Below are positions 41,863-48,083 of a stretch of DNA of 54,003 nucleotides, piece after piece. A program made the translations under genes and the position numbers. The DNA is from Palleniella intestinalis (GTDB lineage: Bacteria > Bacteroidota > Bacteroidia > Bacteroidales > Bacteroidaceae), in assembly GCF_013166595.1 (NCBI RefSeq), contig NZ_JABKKG010000015.1:1-54003 (forward strand), written 5' to 3'. Under the pieces are notes generated by a model, which saw only the letters and a list, made by a program, of their open reading frames with translations, was not told the origin of the DNA and did not search any database. Within the stretch, counting starts at the first letter, position 1. Each line of letters begins with the position of its first letter.

Positions 41863-42828
41863 ATGAAAAAGACTATTCTTCTTTCAGCAACACTTGCTGC
41901 TGCCTTGCTTTTCCATGCAGCAAATGCGGTGGCACAGCATACTGAGAAGATGCTGCGCTATGGTGACATGAACCAATGGGTGGTGCGCAATATCCACGAA
42001 TCGGCTGTCATCGGAGGAAATACGAAGACGCTTTATGAGGTGGGCCCTAATCGGACAATCGACGGCAACAAGGTCTACACCAACCTCGGAGGTTCGCCTT
42101 GGGGCACGTCGAACGTCATGGCGAAGGTCATGGGAGTGGTGAAGACCAACTGTTCCGTGACGCGCGACAGGCGTGACTCCGGCTACTGCGCGAAGCTGAC
42201 GACGCACATCGAGAGCGTGAAGGTGCTCGGCATGATGAACATAAAGGTGCTTGCCGCCGGTTCGCTGTTCCTCGGCGATGTAGCGGAGCCTATCACCGGA
42301 ACGAAGGACGGTCCTAAGAGCATCAATTGGGGCATACCGTTCACACAGCGCCCGAAGGCTCTGAAATATGACTATAAGGTGCATGTGACAGGCGAAAAGA
42401 ACCGCATCAGGCAGACCGGATTCAGCAGCAAGAGCACTGTCCCCGGGCAGGACTATTGCATCACAGTGCTTTTCCTGCAGAAGCGTACGGAGGATGCTAA
42501 TGGCAACATCACCGCCAAGCGCGTGGGAACAATGGTCGTGAAGTATGGCAAGAGCACCAACGGCTGGGTGAACGGTGCGACATACGAGATTCTCTATGGG
42601 GACATCCGCAACAATCCTAAGTATGATGCCGCGCTGATGGGTCTCCGCAGCATAGACTATGCGCGCAACAGCCACGGCAAGAGTGTGCTTGTCAAGGAGA
42701 CAGGATGGGCTGCTGCCAACGAGAAACCGACGCACCTCTCCCTGCAGTTCGCATCAAGCCATGGCGGCGCTTTCATCGGCACGCCGGGCAACACGCTGTG
42801 GATTGACAATGTGAAACTTGTTTATTGA
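41863..42828 (+). CDS. PCMD domain secreted protein
   Basis: 321-aa protein with signal peptide MKKTILLSATLAAALLFHAA...AVAQ and a Bacteroidetes PCMD (putative carbohydrate metabolism) beta-sandwich domain. Recognisable parts are INWGIPFTQRPKALKYDYKV, then DYCITVLFLQKRTEDANG and the end GGAFIGTPGNTLWIDNVKLV. The family is thought to bind carbohydrate at the cell surface; no enzyme activity is known. The frame is open upstream to 41617, but ATG 41863 gives the signal peptide and follows a -7 box. It is 24 bases before the outer-membrane barrel gene, probably one transcript. Confidence 0.78.
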   Translation: MKKTILLSATLAAALLFHAANAVAQHTEKMLRYGDMNQWVVRNIHESAVIGGNTKTLYEVGPNRTIDGNKVYTNLGGSPWGTSNVMAKVMGVVKTNCSVTRDRRDSGYCAKLTTHIESVKVLGMMNIKVLAAGSLFLGDVAEPITGTKDGPKSINWGIPFTQRPKALKYDYKVHVTGEKNRIRQTGFSSKSTVPGQDYCITVLFLQKRTEDANGNITAKRVGTMVVKYGKSTNGWVNGATYEILYGDIRNNPKYDAALMGLRSIDYARNSHGKSVLVKETGWAAANEKPTHLSLQFASSHGGAFIGTPGNTLWIDNVKLVY

Positions 42829-42852
42829 ACCGGAAAAAAACTCACTGACAAT

Positions 42853-44022
42853 ATGACAAGACTACTCCCGGCACTGCTTTTTGCCCTGTTGCCTGCCATG
42901 GAAACGGTGGCAATGGAACGTCATGAGAGCACTGATACTGTGGCTCTCGGTGACAGTGTGCCCAAGAAACGCGGGCTCGTGAAGCGGTTTCTTGACTACT
43001 TCAATGATGCCAACAAGCCGAAGGAATACAAGAAATTCGACTTCAGCATCATCGGCGGGCCGCATTACAGCACCGACACAAAGTTCGGTCTGGGACTTGT
43101 GGCGGCGGGGCTTTACCGCACGGAACGCAATGACACGCTGCTGCCACCGTCGAATGTGAGTCTCTTCGGCGATGTCTCCACCGTGGGATTCTATATGCTC
43201 GGAGTGCGCGGAACGCATATTTTCCCGAAGGACAAGTACCGTCTTGACTATACGACTTATTTCTTTTCCTTCCCAAGCAACTACTGGGGCATAGGTTACG
43301 AGAACGGCAACAACGATGCCAACAAGAGCGAAATGAAGAGGTGGCAGGCACAGATTCAGGCGAATTTCATGATTCGCATAGCCAATAACACTTATGTCGG
43401 ACCGCTTGTAACGTTCGATTATGTGCGTGGAAAGGACATCGAACGCCCGGAACTTCTTGAGGGTATGGACCGCCATGTGTGGAATCTTGGTGCGGGATTT
43501 GCCTTCAGCTATGACTCGCGTGATGTGCTCACAAACCCTAAAAAGGGAATGTACCTCAACATATCGCAGATATTCCGCCCTAAGTTTCTTGGCAATGACT
43601 ATGCTTTCAGCACGACAAACGTGCGCTTTGATGTCTACAGCCGTTTGTGGAAAGGTGGCATCTTTGCAGCTGATTTCCGCAGCGAGATGAACTTCGGCAA
43701 CCCTTCATGGGGCATGATGGCAAGGCTCGGCAACTCTTATTCCATGCGCGGATACTACGAGGGGCGTTACCGCGACAAGCACAAGATAGAGGTGCAGGCG
43801 GAACTGAGGCAGCATGTCTGGAAGCGAAACGGCATAGCTTTATGGGCAGGAGCGGGCACGGTGTTTGACAAATTCAGTGCGCTGAGGGCCGAAAGGATAC
43901 TGCCTAACTTCGGCATAGGCTACCGCTGGGAGTTTAAGAAGGATGTCAATGTGCGCCTGGACTACGGCATAGGAAAGGGTGGACAGACAGGCTTCATCTT
44001 CAATATCAACGAGGCTTTCTGA
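42853..44022 (+). CDS. BamA/TamA-family outer-membrane barrel protein
   Basis: 389-aa protein with signal peptide (MTRLLPALLFALLPAMETVA) and a 16-strand-type surface-antigen barrel. The end of the barrel has the features of the Omp85 C-terminal domain: SYSMRGYYEGRYRDK (like the VRGF/Y loop), ELRQHVW, LPNFGIGYRWEF and the last strand ending in Phe (TGFIFNINEAF). POTRA domains are absent; about 60 residues precede the barrel. Short members of this family are common in Bacteroidetes and their cargo is unknown. It follows the PCMD gene closely. Confidence 0.8.
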   Translation: MTRLLPALLFALLPAMETVAMERHESTDTVALGDSVPKKRGLVKRFLDYFNDANKPKEYKKFDFSIIGGPHYSTDTKFGLGLVAAGLYRTERNDTLLPPSNVSLFGDVSTVGFYMLGVRGTHIFPKDKYRLDYTTYFFSFPSNYWGIGYENGNNDANKSEMKRWQAQIQANFMIRIANNTYVGPLVTFDYVRGKDIERPELLEGMDRHVWNLGAGFAFSYDSRDVLTNPKKGMYLNISQIFRPKFLGNDYAFSTTNVRFDVYSRLWKGGIFAADFRSEMNFGNPSWGMMARLGNSYSMRGYYEGRYRDKHKIEVQAELRQHVWKRNGIALWAGAGTVFDKFSALRAERILPNFGIGYRWEFKKDVNVRLDYGIGKGGQTGFIFNINEAF

Positions 44023-44038
44023 GGAAAGCCGGTAGCAA

Positions 44039-44128
44039 TGCTGTCAGTACTGTCAATAATGTCATTACTGTCAGTACTGACAGCCGGGTCAATACTGACA
44101 TAATTGTCAATACTGACAATATTGATAA
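44039..44128. repeat. Cluster of TGTCAATACTGACA-type short palindromic repeats
   Basis: About seven copies of TGTCA(A/G)TACTG or its complement are packed into 90 bases between two genes, including the perfect palindrome CTGTCAGTACTGACAG. It lies just before the phosphoethanolamine transferase start and could be an operator cluster or a slippage-grown repeat. Confidence 0.7.
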
Positions 44129-44143
44129 AAAAAGAAAGAAACA

Positions 44144-45823
44144 ATGAAAAAACTCTCTCCACGCCACCTTTTCGCCATCATGGTGACAGTGCTGGCAATA
44201 CCCAACATAGCCCTTTGTTTCACTGAAAACATGTCCTTGCCCGGCAAACTGGCGAATGTCCTTGTGCCGGTCTCTGCCGTGTGGCTTGCGATGACTCTCT
44301 CACGCCGCCCGGGAAAGATGGTGTGGGCTCTTTTCCCGCTTATCTTCTTCGCTGCATTCCAGATAGTTCTGCTCTATCTCTTCGGACGCTCGGTGATAGC
44401 CGTGGACATGTTCCTCAACCTTGTCACCACCAATCCGGGCGAGGCTCTTGAGCTTCTTGACAATCTTGTGCCTGCCATAGTCACGGTGGTTGTCGTCTAT
44501 ATTCCCGTGCTTGTGCTCGGAACATGCTCTCTAAGGCGGAAGGAGACCCTCGAAAAGTCGTTCTTGCGCAGGCAGCGTAGAATCGCTGCCTATGTCTTTG
44601 CAGCAGGATTATTGTCACTTGTCGGTGCATATTTTGCCGATGAGGACTATAGGATAGAGAACGATATGTACCCTGTGAATGTCTGCTATAACCTTGTCCT
44701 TGCCGTGGAAAGGTCGGATGCCACGGCACGTTATGCAGAGACTTCGGCTGGATTCACCTTCAACGCCAAGTCTACCCATGCCAAAGACAGCACGGAAGTC
44801 TATGTCTTTGTCATAGGAGAAACGGCACGTGCCATGAATTTCGGTGTCTACGGATATGGTCGCAACACAACTCCACGGCTCTCAAAGATGCAGGGCGTCA
44901 ATGTGTTCACTGACGTTCTTACACAGTCGAACACAACCCACAAGAGTGTGCCTATGCTCCTCTCCGCCGCCTCTGCAGAGGATTATGACCGCATTTATCG
45001 TGAGAAGAGTATCATTACAGCATTCCGTGAGGCAGGTTTCCATACCGCCTTCTTCTCCAACCAACGTCCTAACCGTTCGTTCATCGACATTTTTGGTATG
45101 GAGGCGGACGAGTGGAAGTTCATCAAGGACGGAGCAAAGGATGCGGAGAACATCTCCGATGACCGTCTGGCGGACATGGTTGAAAAGACCATGGCAAAGG
45201 GGTACAGGAAACTGTTCATTGTCCTTCACACCTACGGCTCACACTTCAACTACCGCGAACGCTATCCGCGCAATGCGGCGGTGTTCCGCCCTGACGATGC
45301 CACGGAAGCCATAGCGTCCAACAGAAGTGAACTGGTGAATGCATACGACAACACTATCCGGCAGACGGACAAGTTCCTTGCGGACATAATGTCACTGCTC
45401 GAAAAGAGCAGAGCCGTGTCTGCCCTGCTCTATACCTCTGACCATGGGGAGAACATTTTCGACGACAATCGCGGACTGTTCCTCCATGCTTCGCCAGTAC
45501 CGTCCTATTACGACATGCACGTGCCGTTCATCGTTTGGACATCACCAACCTATCGTCATGCTTTCCCAAGCGTGCCGACTGCACTCGCTGCCAATGCGCA
45601 TAAGAGTGTGGCAAGCAACGCTGTAGTGTTCCATACCCTGCTTTCCATGGCAGGCATCGCCACCCCTTACCGTAATGACAGCCTCTCCGTGGCAGGCGGA
45701 ACGTACACCGAGACACCGCGCCATTACCTCAATGACCACAACAAGCCTGTCACTCTTGACAAGATAGGGTTTGATTCCGAAGACATTGACATGCTGCGCA
45801 AGAGTGGGATGCGCTATCCGTGA
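44144..45823 (+). CDS. Phosphoethanolamine transferase (EptA/sulfatase superfamily)
   Basis: 559-aa inner-membrane enzyme with five N-terminal membrane helices (to about residue 170) and a periplasmic alkaline-phosphatase-fold domain. Metal and nucleophile motifs: VIGETARAMNFGVYGYGRNT (Glu ligand), the nucleophile Thr in VLTQSNTTHKSVPMLLS, and YTSDHGENIFDD (Asp-His ligands). It should move phosphoethanolamine from phosphatidylethanolamine to lipid A or another glycan; this modification lowers binding of cationic peptides. The length and order fit EptA/EptB/CptA. The start directly follows a short palindromic repeat cluster. Confidence 0.9.
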   Translation: MKKLSPRHLFAIMVTVLAIPNIALCFTENMSLPGKLANVLVPVSAVWLAMTLSRRPGKMVWALFPLIFFAAFQIVLLYLFGRSVIAVDMFLNLVTTNPGEALELLDNLVPAIVTVVVVYIPVLVLGTCSLRRKETLEKSFLRRQRRIAAYVFAAGLLSLVGAYFADEDYRIENDMYPVNVCYNLVLAVERSDATARYAETSAGFTFNAKSTHAKDSTEVYVFVIGETARAMNFGVYGYGRNTTPRLSKMQGVNVFTDVLTQSNTTHKSVPMLLSAASAEDYDRIYREKSIITAFREAGFHTAFFSNQRPNRSFIDIFGMEADEWKFIKDGAKDAENISDDRLADMVEKTMAKGYRKLFIVLHTYGSHFNYRERYPRNAAVFRPDDATEAIASNRSELVNAYDNTIRQTDKFLADIMSLLEKSRAVSALLYTSDHGENIFDDNRGLFLHASPVPSYYDMHVPFIVWTSPTYRHAFPSVPTALAANAHKSVASNAVVFHTLLSMAGIATPYRNDSLSVAGGTYTETPRHYLNDHNKPVTLDKIGFDSEDIDMLRKSGMRYP

Positions 45824-46077
45824 GTCACAATCTGTTATTAATAAAATGGCGAGGAACTAAAATTTTAAAAGGTGACTTTCATAATTCTCACAATCGGGTC
45901 AAAGATTGGTGAGACAAATAAGTAGGTGATATGGTATTTTCAGAAGCCTGTCGATGCTCTTGGCGAAGCTGAATCCATTGTCTATGTGCCATGTTCAAAG
46001 GTAAGAAGGAAGTTCGTGAACGCATTCTTGTTCTTGATGCAGAATGCTTCCGGAAAAGGAATTTGCCACTTTCAAAT

Positions 46078-47130
46078 CTATTTGGCATTCTCATCTTCTT
46101 TTGTTTCACCAACAGAAGTATCATAAAGATTGGCTGCCTCTCTGAGTTTGTCCTTCATGTAGCGGGCTGCCTGACGGGGATGGATTATCTTAATGCCCGG
46201 GCCATAGCTCATGAATATGGAATACATTTCGAAGTTGATGACGACCTCTATCTTGAAAATGCAACTGCCATCTTCAGGATTTTCACTTAGCACTTTCTGT
46301 GAAGGGTGAATGGGCTTGGTCTTGATATACTGTGATTGTTCATGACTTGCCCAGAACTTTATACGTCGTGGCGTGTTTTTTACATTCTTACTTACGCCAA
46401 TGACATCATCAAAGAAGTGTTCGGAATCAAAGTCAGGATTCTCACGGAAAGGAATGTCGACAGGTTCGATGCTGATAATCCTGTCTAAAGCCAGATTGTA
46501 AAGCAGAAGATCTGTCTGTTTGCTGCCAAAAAGGAACCATCGGTTGCGGAACTCCTTCAGAATATAGGGACAGAGGATAAGCTCCTGTGGCTGGCGTGCA
46601 GAGAATGATTGGTACATGATCCTTAGCGTCTGCCTGTGTGAGATGTAGTTGTACAAAGGGTTGAGCAGCTTTAATCCTTTCAAATCAGGAACGTTGTCGA
46701 AGTGAATTATCGGCTTGCGATTATTCTTTGTTACCGACAGTTTATCCTGTAAACGACTTACCATATCACTCATTTCGGAGAACTGGTCGAAGTCCTGAAG
46801 TTGGCGAAGCATTTCAACGGCCTCTTGCATTACCTCATAATCATTTTGGGACATGGGCATGTCCGTAATCGAGAAGTCCGGGTCTGAATATCGGTAGTAC
46901 TTATGTTCATAGACTTCAATAGGAGCGTTATAGCCTAACTTGTCCGATCGCATCATCTGAATATCGCCTTGTACAGTACGTACGCTGATGCCTTTGCGAA
47001 TGCCCTCCATGTCATAGAGAGCATCCGAGCAGGCATCAACGAGGTCTTCGAGTGTCCAACGTCGATAGCGGTTGCGAAGGCAGTTGTCTATGGTCTTATA
47101 ACGGATAAGCGCGTTCTTGTTTGCTGGCAT
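46078..47130 (-). CDS. WYL-domain transcriptional regulator
   Basis: 350-aa regulator. The N-terminal winged-HTH (about 1-75: LIRYKTIDNCLRNRYRRWTL, then GISVRTVQGDIQMMRSD) binds DNA. The middle has a helical linker. The WYL domain begins near 165 (ISHRQTLRIMYQSFSARQPQ) and contains LKEFRNRWFLFG, matching the W-Y-L-type core; a WCX extension follows. WYL proteins sense small ligands or nucleic acids and often control defence or RNA-repair genes. It is divergent from the RNA array at 47412. A -7 box (TAACTTTG, minus strand, 47173-47180) lies 43 bases before its ATG, and an inverted TACGCAATCT motif lies near both divergent promoters. Confidence 0.85.
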   Translation of the reverse strand: MPANKNALIRYKTIDNCLRNRYRRWTLEDLVDACSDALYDMEGIRKGISVRTVQGDIQMMRSDKLGYNAPIEVYEHKYYRYSDPDFSITDMPMSQNDYEVMQEAVEMLRQLQDFDQFSEMSDMVSRLQDKLSVTKNNRKPIIHFDNVPDLKGLKLLNPLYNYISHRQTLRIMYQSFSARQPQELILCPYILKEFRNRWFLFGSKQTDLLLYNLALDRIISIEPVDIPFRENPDFDSEHFFDDVIGVSKNVKNTPRRIKFWASHEQSQYIKTKPIHPSQKVLSENPEDGSCIFKIEVVINFEMYSIFMSYGPGIKIIHPRQAARYMKDKLREAANLYDTSVGETKEDENAK

Positions 47131-47172
47131 GGCAATCTTGTTTTACAATCTGAGTTTTTCTTTTATATGGTG

Positions 47173-47294
47173 CAAAGTTACCAAACTTTTACGCAATCTG
47201 CTCGCGCAGTTAAAGAAAAATGCATTTTTTTCATGAATTTATCGCAGATTTTTACAGCTACGCAGAAAGATTGCGTAGCGGATGTCTACCTTTG
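47173..47294. promoter_or_regulatory. Divergent promoter region with a likely WYL operator
   Basis: Minus-strand -7 box TAACTTTG at 47173-47180 serves the WYL gene. Plus-strand -7 box TACCTTTG at 47287-47294 serves the RNA array. TACGCAATCT just upstream of the first and AGATTGCGTA just upstream of the second form an inverted pair. The second lies in a hairpin-like repeat CTACGCA/TGCGTAG (47258-47264 and 47272-47278). The plus promoter lacks a -33 TTG at the usual spacing, as expected if it needs an activator. Confidence 0.6.
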
Positions 47295-47373
47295 CATCAC
47301 GATTTCGAAAGAAAGGCGCATAGAAACATAAACTAATGCACCACACATTATTCTATTATTAAAGAACAAAACA

Positions 47374-47424
47374 ATGGAAGTCAAGATTATCAATAATTGT
47401 CCTGTCAAGATATGGACAAAGTAG
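47374..47424 (+). pseudogene. 16-codon reading frame, possible RtcB N-terminal remnant
   Basis: ATG at 47374, behind an A-rich start region typical of this genome, encodes MEVKIINNCPVKIWTK and stops at TAG 47422-47424. The stop lies in the first stem strand of the first RNA element. The segment PVKIWTK resembles the start of many bacterial RtcB RNA ligases (a P-[VI]-K-x-W-T opening), and RtcB is a common partner of WYL regulators and Y RNAs. No further RtcB sequence follows. It could instead be a leader peptide for the array. Confidence 0.35.
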
Positions 47425-47519
47425 TCCTTACTCCAATGTATAAAGAGCATAATTCTCGAAGCATACGTTTTGAGAACTCTCGTACAATCAGGTGTAGCAA
47501 ATGGGATTACAATTACCAT
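47412..47519 (+). ncRNA. Y-RNA-like stem element A
   Basis: Outer helix ATGG (47412-47415)/CCAT (47516-47519). GGACAAA at 47414-47420. Inner stem GTAGTCC (47421-47427)/GGATTAC (47504-47510, one G-U). TTACTCC at 47428-47434 and AATTACC at 47511-47517. The interior has a hairpin TTCTC/GAGAA. First of seven copies of the array motif. Confidence 0.6.
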
Positions 47520-47527
47520 CTTCTACA

Positions 47528-47620
47528 AGCGGCGGTTAGCTTCACTATTGCCATAACATCGGTTCAAGTGTGTGCTTACTTCTAATGGTTACTGCTGGTT
47601 CGAATCCGGCCCGCTGCTCA
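47528..47620 (+). ncRNA. tRNA-like RNA T1 carrying a Y-like hairpin
   Basis: Acceptor-like stem AGCGGCGG (47528-47535) with CCGCTGCT (47611-47618), 8 bp with one G-U, stacked directly on a T-arm GCTGG-TTCGAAT-CCGGC (47594-47610) with a canonical T-loop. No full D-arm is present (only TTAGCTTC remains). Where the anticodon arm would be stands a permuted copy of the array motif: TATTGCC, an 8-base loop, GGTTCAA, GTGTGTGC, TTACTTC. Its inner stem is weak, about three pairs. An ordinary tRNA is excluded by the missing anticodon arm. Confidence 0.6.
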
Positions 47621-47624
47621 AATA

Positions 47625-47694
47625 TGAGGTCAAAGTACGACTTACTTCTAAAATCTATCAGCAAAGAGGTGACAATAGTCGGACAATTACCTCA
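47625..47694 (+). ncRNA. Y-RNA-like stem element B
   Basis: Outer helix TGAGGT/ACCTCA (47625-47630 with 47689-47694), 6 bp perfect. CAAA faces AATT. Inner stem GTACGAC (47635-47641)/GTCGGAC (47678-47684), 6 of 7 pairs. TTACTTC at 47642-47648. This is the best example of the element. Confidence 0.7.
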
Positions 47695-47700
47695 AATAAA

Positions 47701-47817
47701 ACCGCGATAGCTTAGTTGGTAGAGCAATAGAGTGTGATGGAATTTCCGATAGGACTAACTCTCACATACTTCACAATAGGGCTATGGGTCGCAGGTTCGA
47801 ATCCTGCTCGCGGTTCA
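47701..47817 (+). ncRNA. tRNA-like RNA T2 with a Y-like hairpin in place of the anticodon arm
   Basis: Acceptor stem ACCGCGA (47701-47707)/TCGCGGT (47808-47814), 7 bp perfect. D-arm GCTT-AGTTGGTA-GAGC (47710-47725). T-arm GCAGG-TTCGAAT-CCTGC (47791-47807). These are normal tRNA parts. Between D- and T-arms are 65 bases instead of an anticodon arm and variable loop. They contain GTGATGG, AATT, the hairpin TCC-GATA-GGA, CTAA, CTCTCAC, ATACTTC, a circular permutation of the array motif (inner stem 6 of 7 pairs). A short ATAG/CTAT stem may close it. This layout is that of YrlA-type bacterial Y RNAs, which mimic tRNA. Confidence 0.75.
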
Positions 47818-47824
47818 ATCTTAT

Positions 47825-47907
47825 AGGTCTAAGACTGACATACTCCATCGCAACAACGCTCCATGAGGCAGGCTTTTCGCGCCCCTGCCGCCGTCAGTCA
47901 ATTACCT
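47825..47907 (+). ncRNA. Y-RNA-like stem element C
   Basis: Outer helix AGGT/ACCT (47825-47828 with 47904-47907). CTAA faces AATT. Inner stem GACTGAC (47833-47839)/GTCAGTC (47893-47899), 7 bp perfect. ATACTCC at 47840-47846. The interior has a GGCAGG/CCTGCC hairpin. Confidence 0.7.
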
Positions 47908-47921
47908 TGCAAAAACAAAAT

Positions 47922-47983
47922 GTAGGCCCAAACGAGACATACTTCATAAACGATTGTAGTTCTCTTGTTTCGTAATTGCCTAT
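47922..47983 (+). ncRNA. Y-RNA-like stem element D
   Basis: Outer helix GTAGGC/GCCTAT (47922-47927 with 47978-47983, one G-U). The third pair is C-G where other copies have U-A, a compensating change. CCAA faces AATT. Inner stem ACGAGAC (47932-47938)/GTTTCGT (47967-47973), 7 pairs with one G-U. ATACTTC at 47939-47945. Confidence 0.7.
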
Positions 47984-47996
47984 TATCAATATTAAC

Positions 47997-48068
47997 AGGT
48001 CAAAGAGTGGCATACTTCTTAGCTCGTTGAGCAACAGTTTGCTAAATTGCCTTGCCGCTCAATTACCT
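47997..48068 (+). ncRNA. Y-RNA-like stem element E in the leader of the 755-aa gene
   Basis: Outer helix AGGT/ACCT (47997-48000 with 48065-48068). CAAA faces AATT. Inner stem GAGTGGC (48005-48011)/GCCGCTC (48054-48060), 7 pairs with one G-U. ATACTTC at 48012-48018. The interior TTAGCTCGTTGAGCAA looks like a shortened tRNA D-arm. It ends 15 bases before the ATG at 48084, so it could also influence translation of that gene. Confidence 0.7.
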
Positions 48069-48083
48069 TTAAAATTAAAAACA

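Noticed and set aside
41884..42735. 283-codon minus-strand open frame
   Set aside because: Antisense to the PCMD gene, which has a clear signal peptide and promoter.
47701..47817. An ordinary tRNA gene with an intron
   Set aside because: Acceptor, D- and T-arms are canonical, but no anticodon stem-loop of normal size can be formed and the insert carries the motif shared with the non-tRNA copies nearby.
47412..48068. A CRISPR array or integron attC array
   Set aside because: The repeats are not identical, spacing is irregular, the stems differ in sequence while keeping pairing, and no cas or integrase gene is present.
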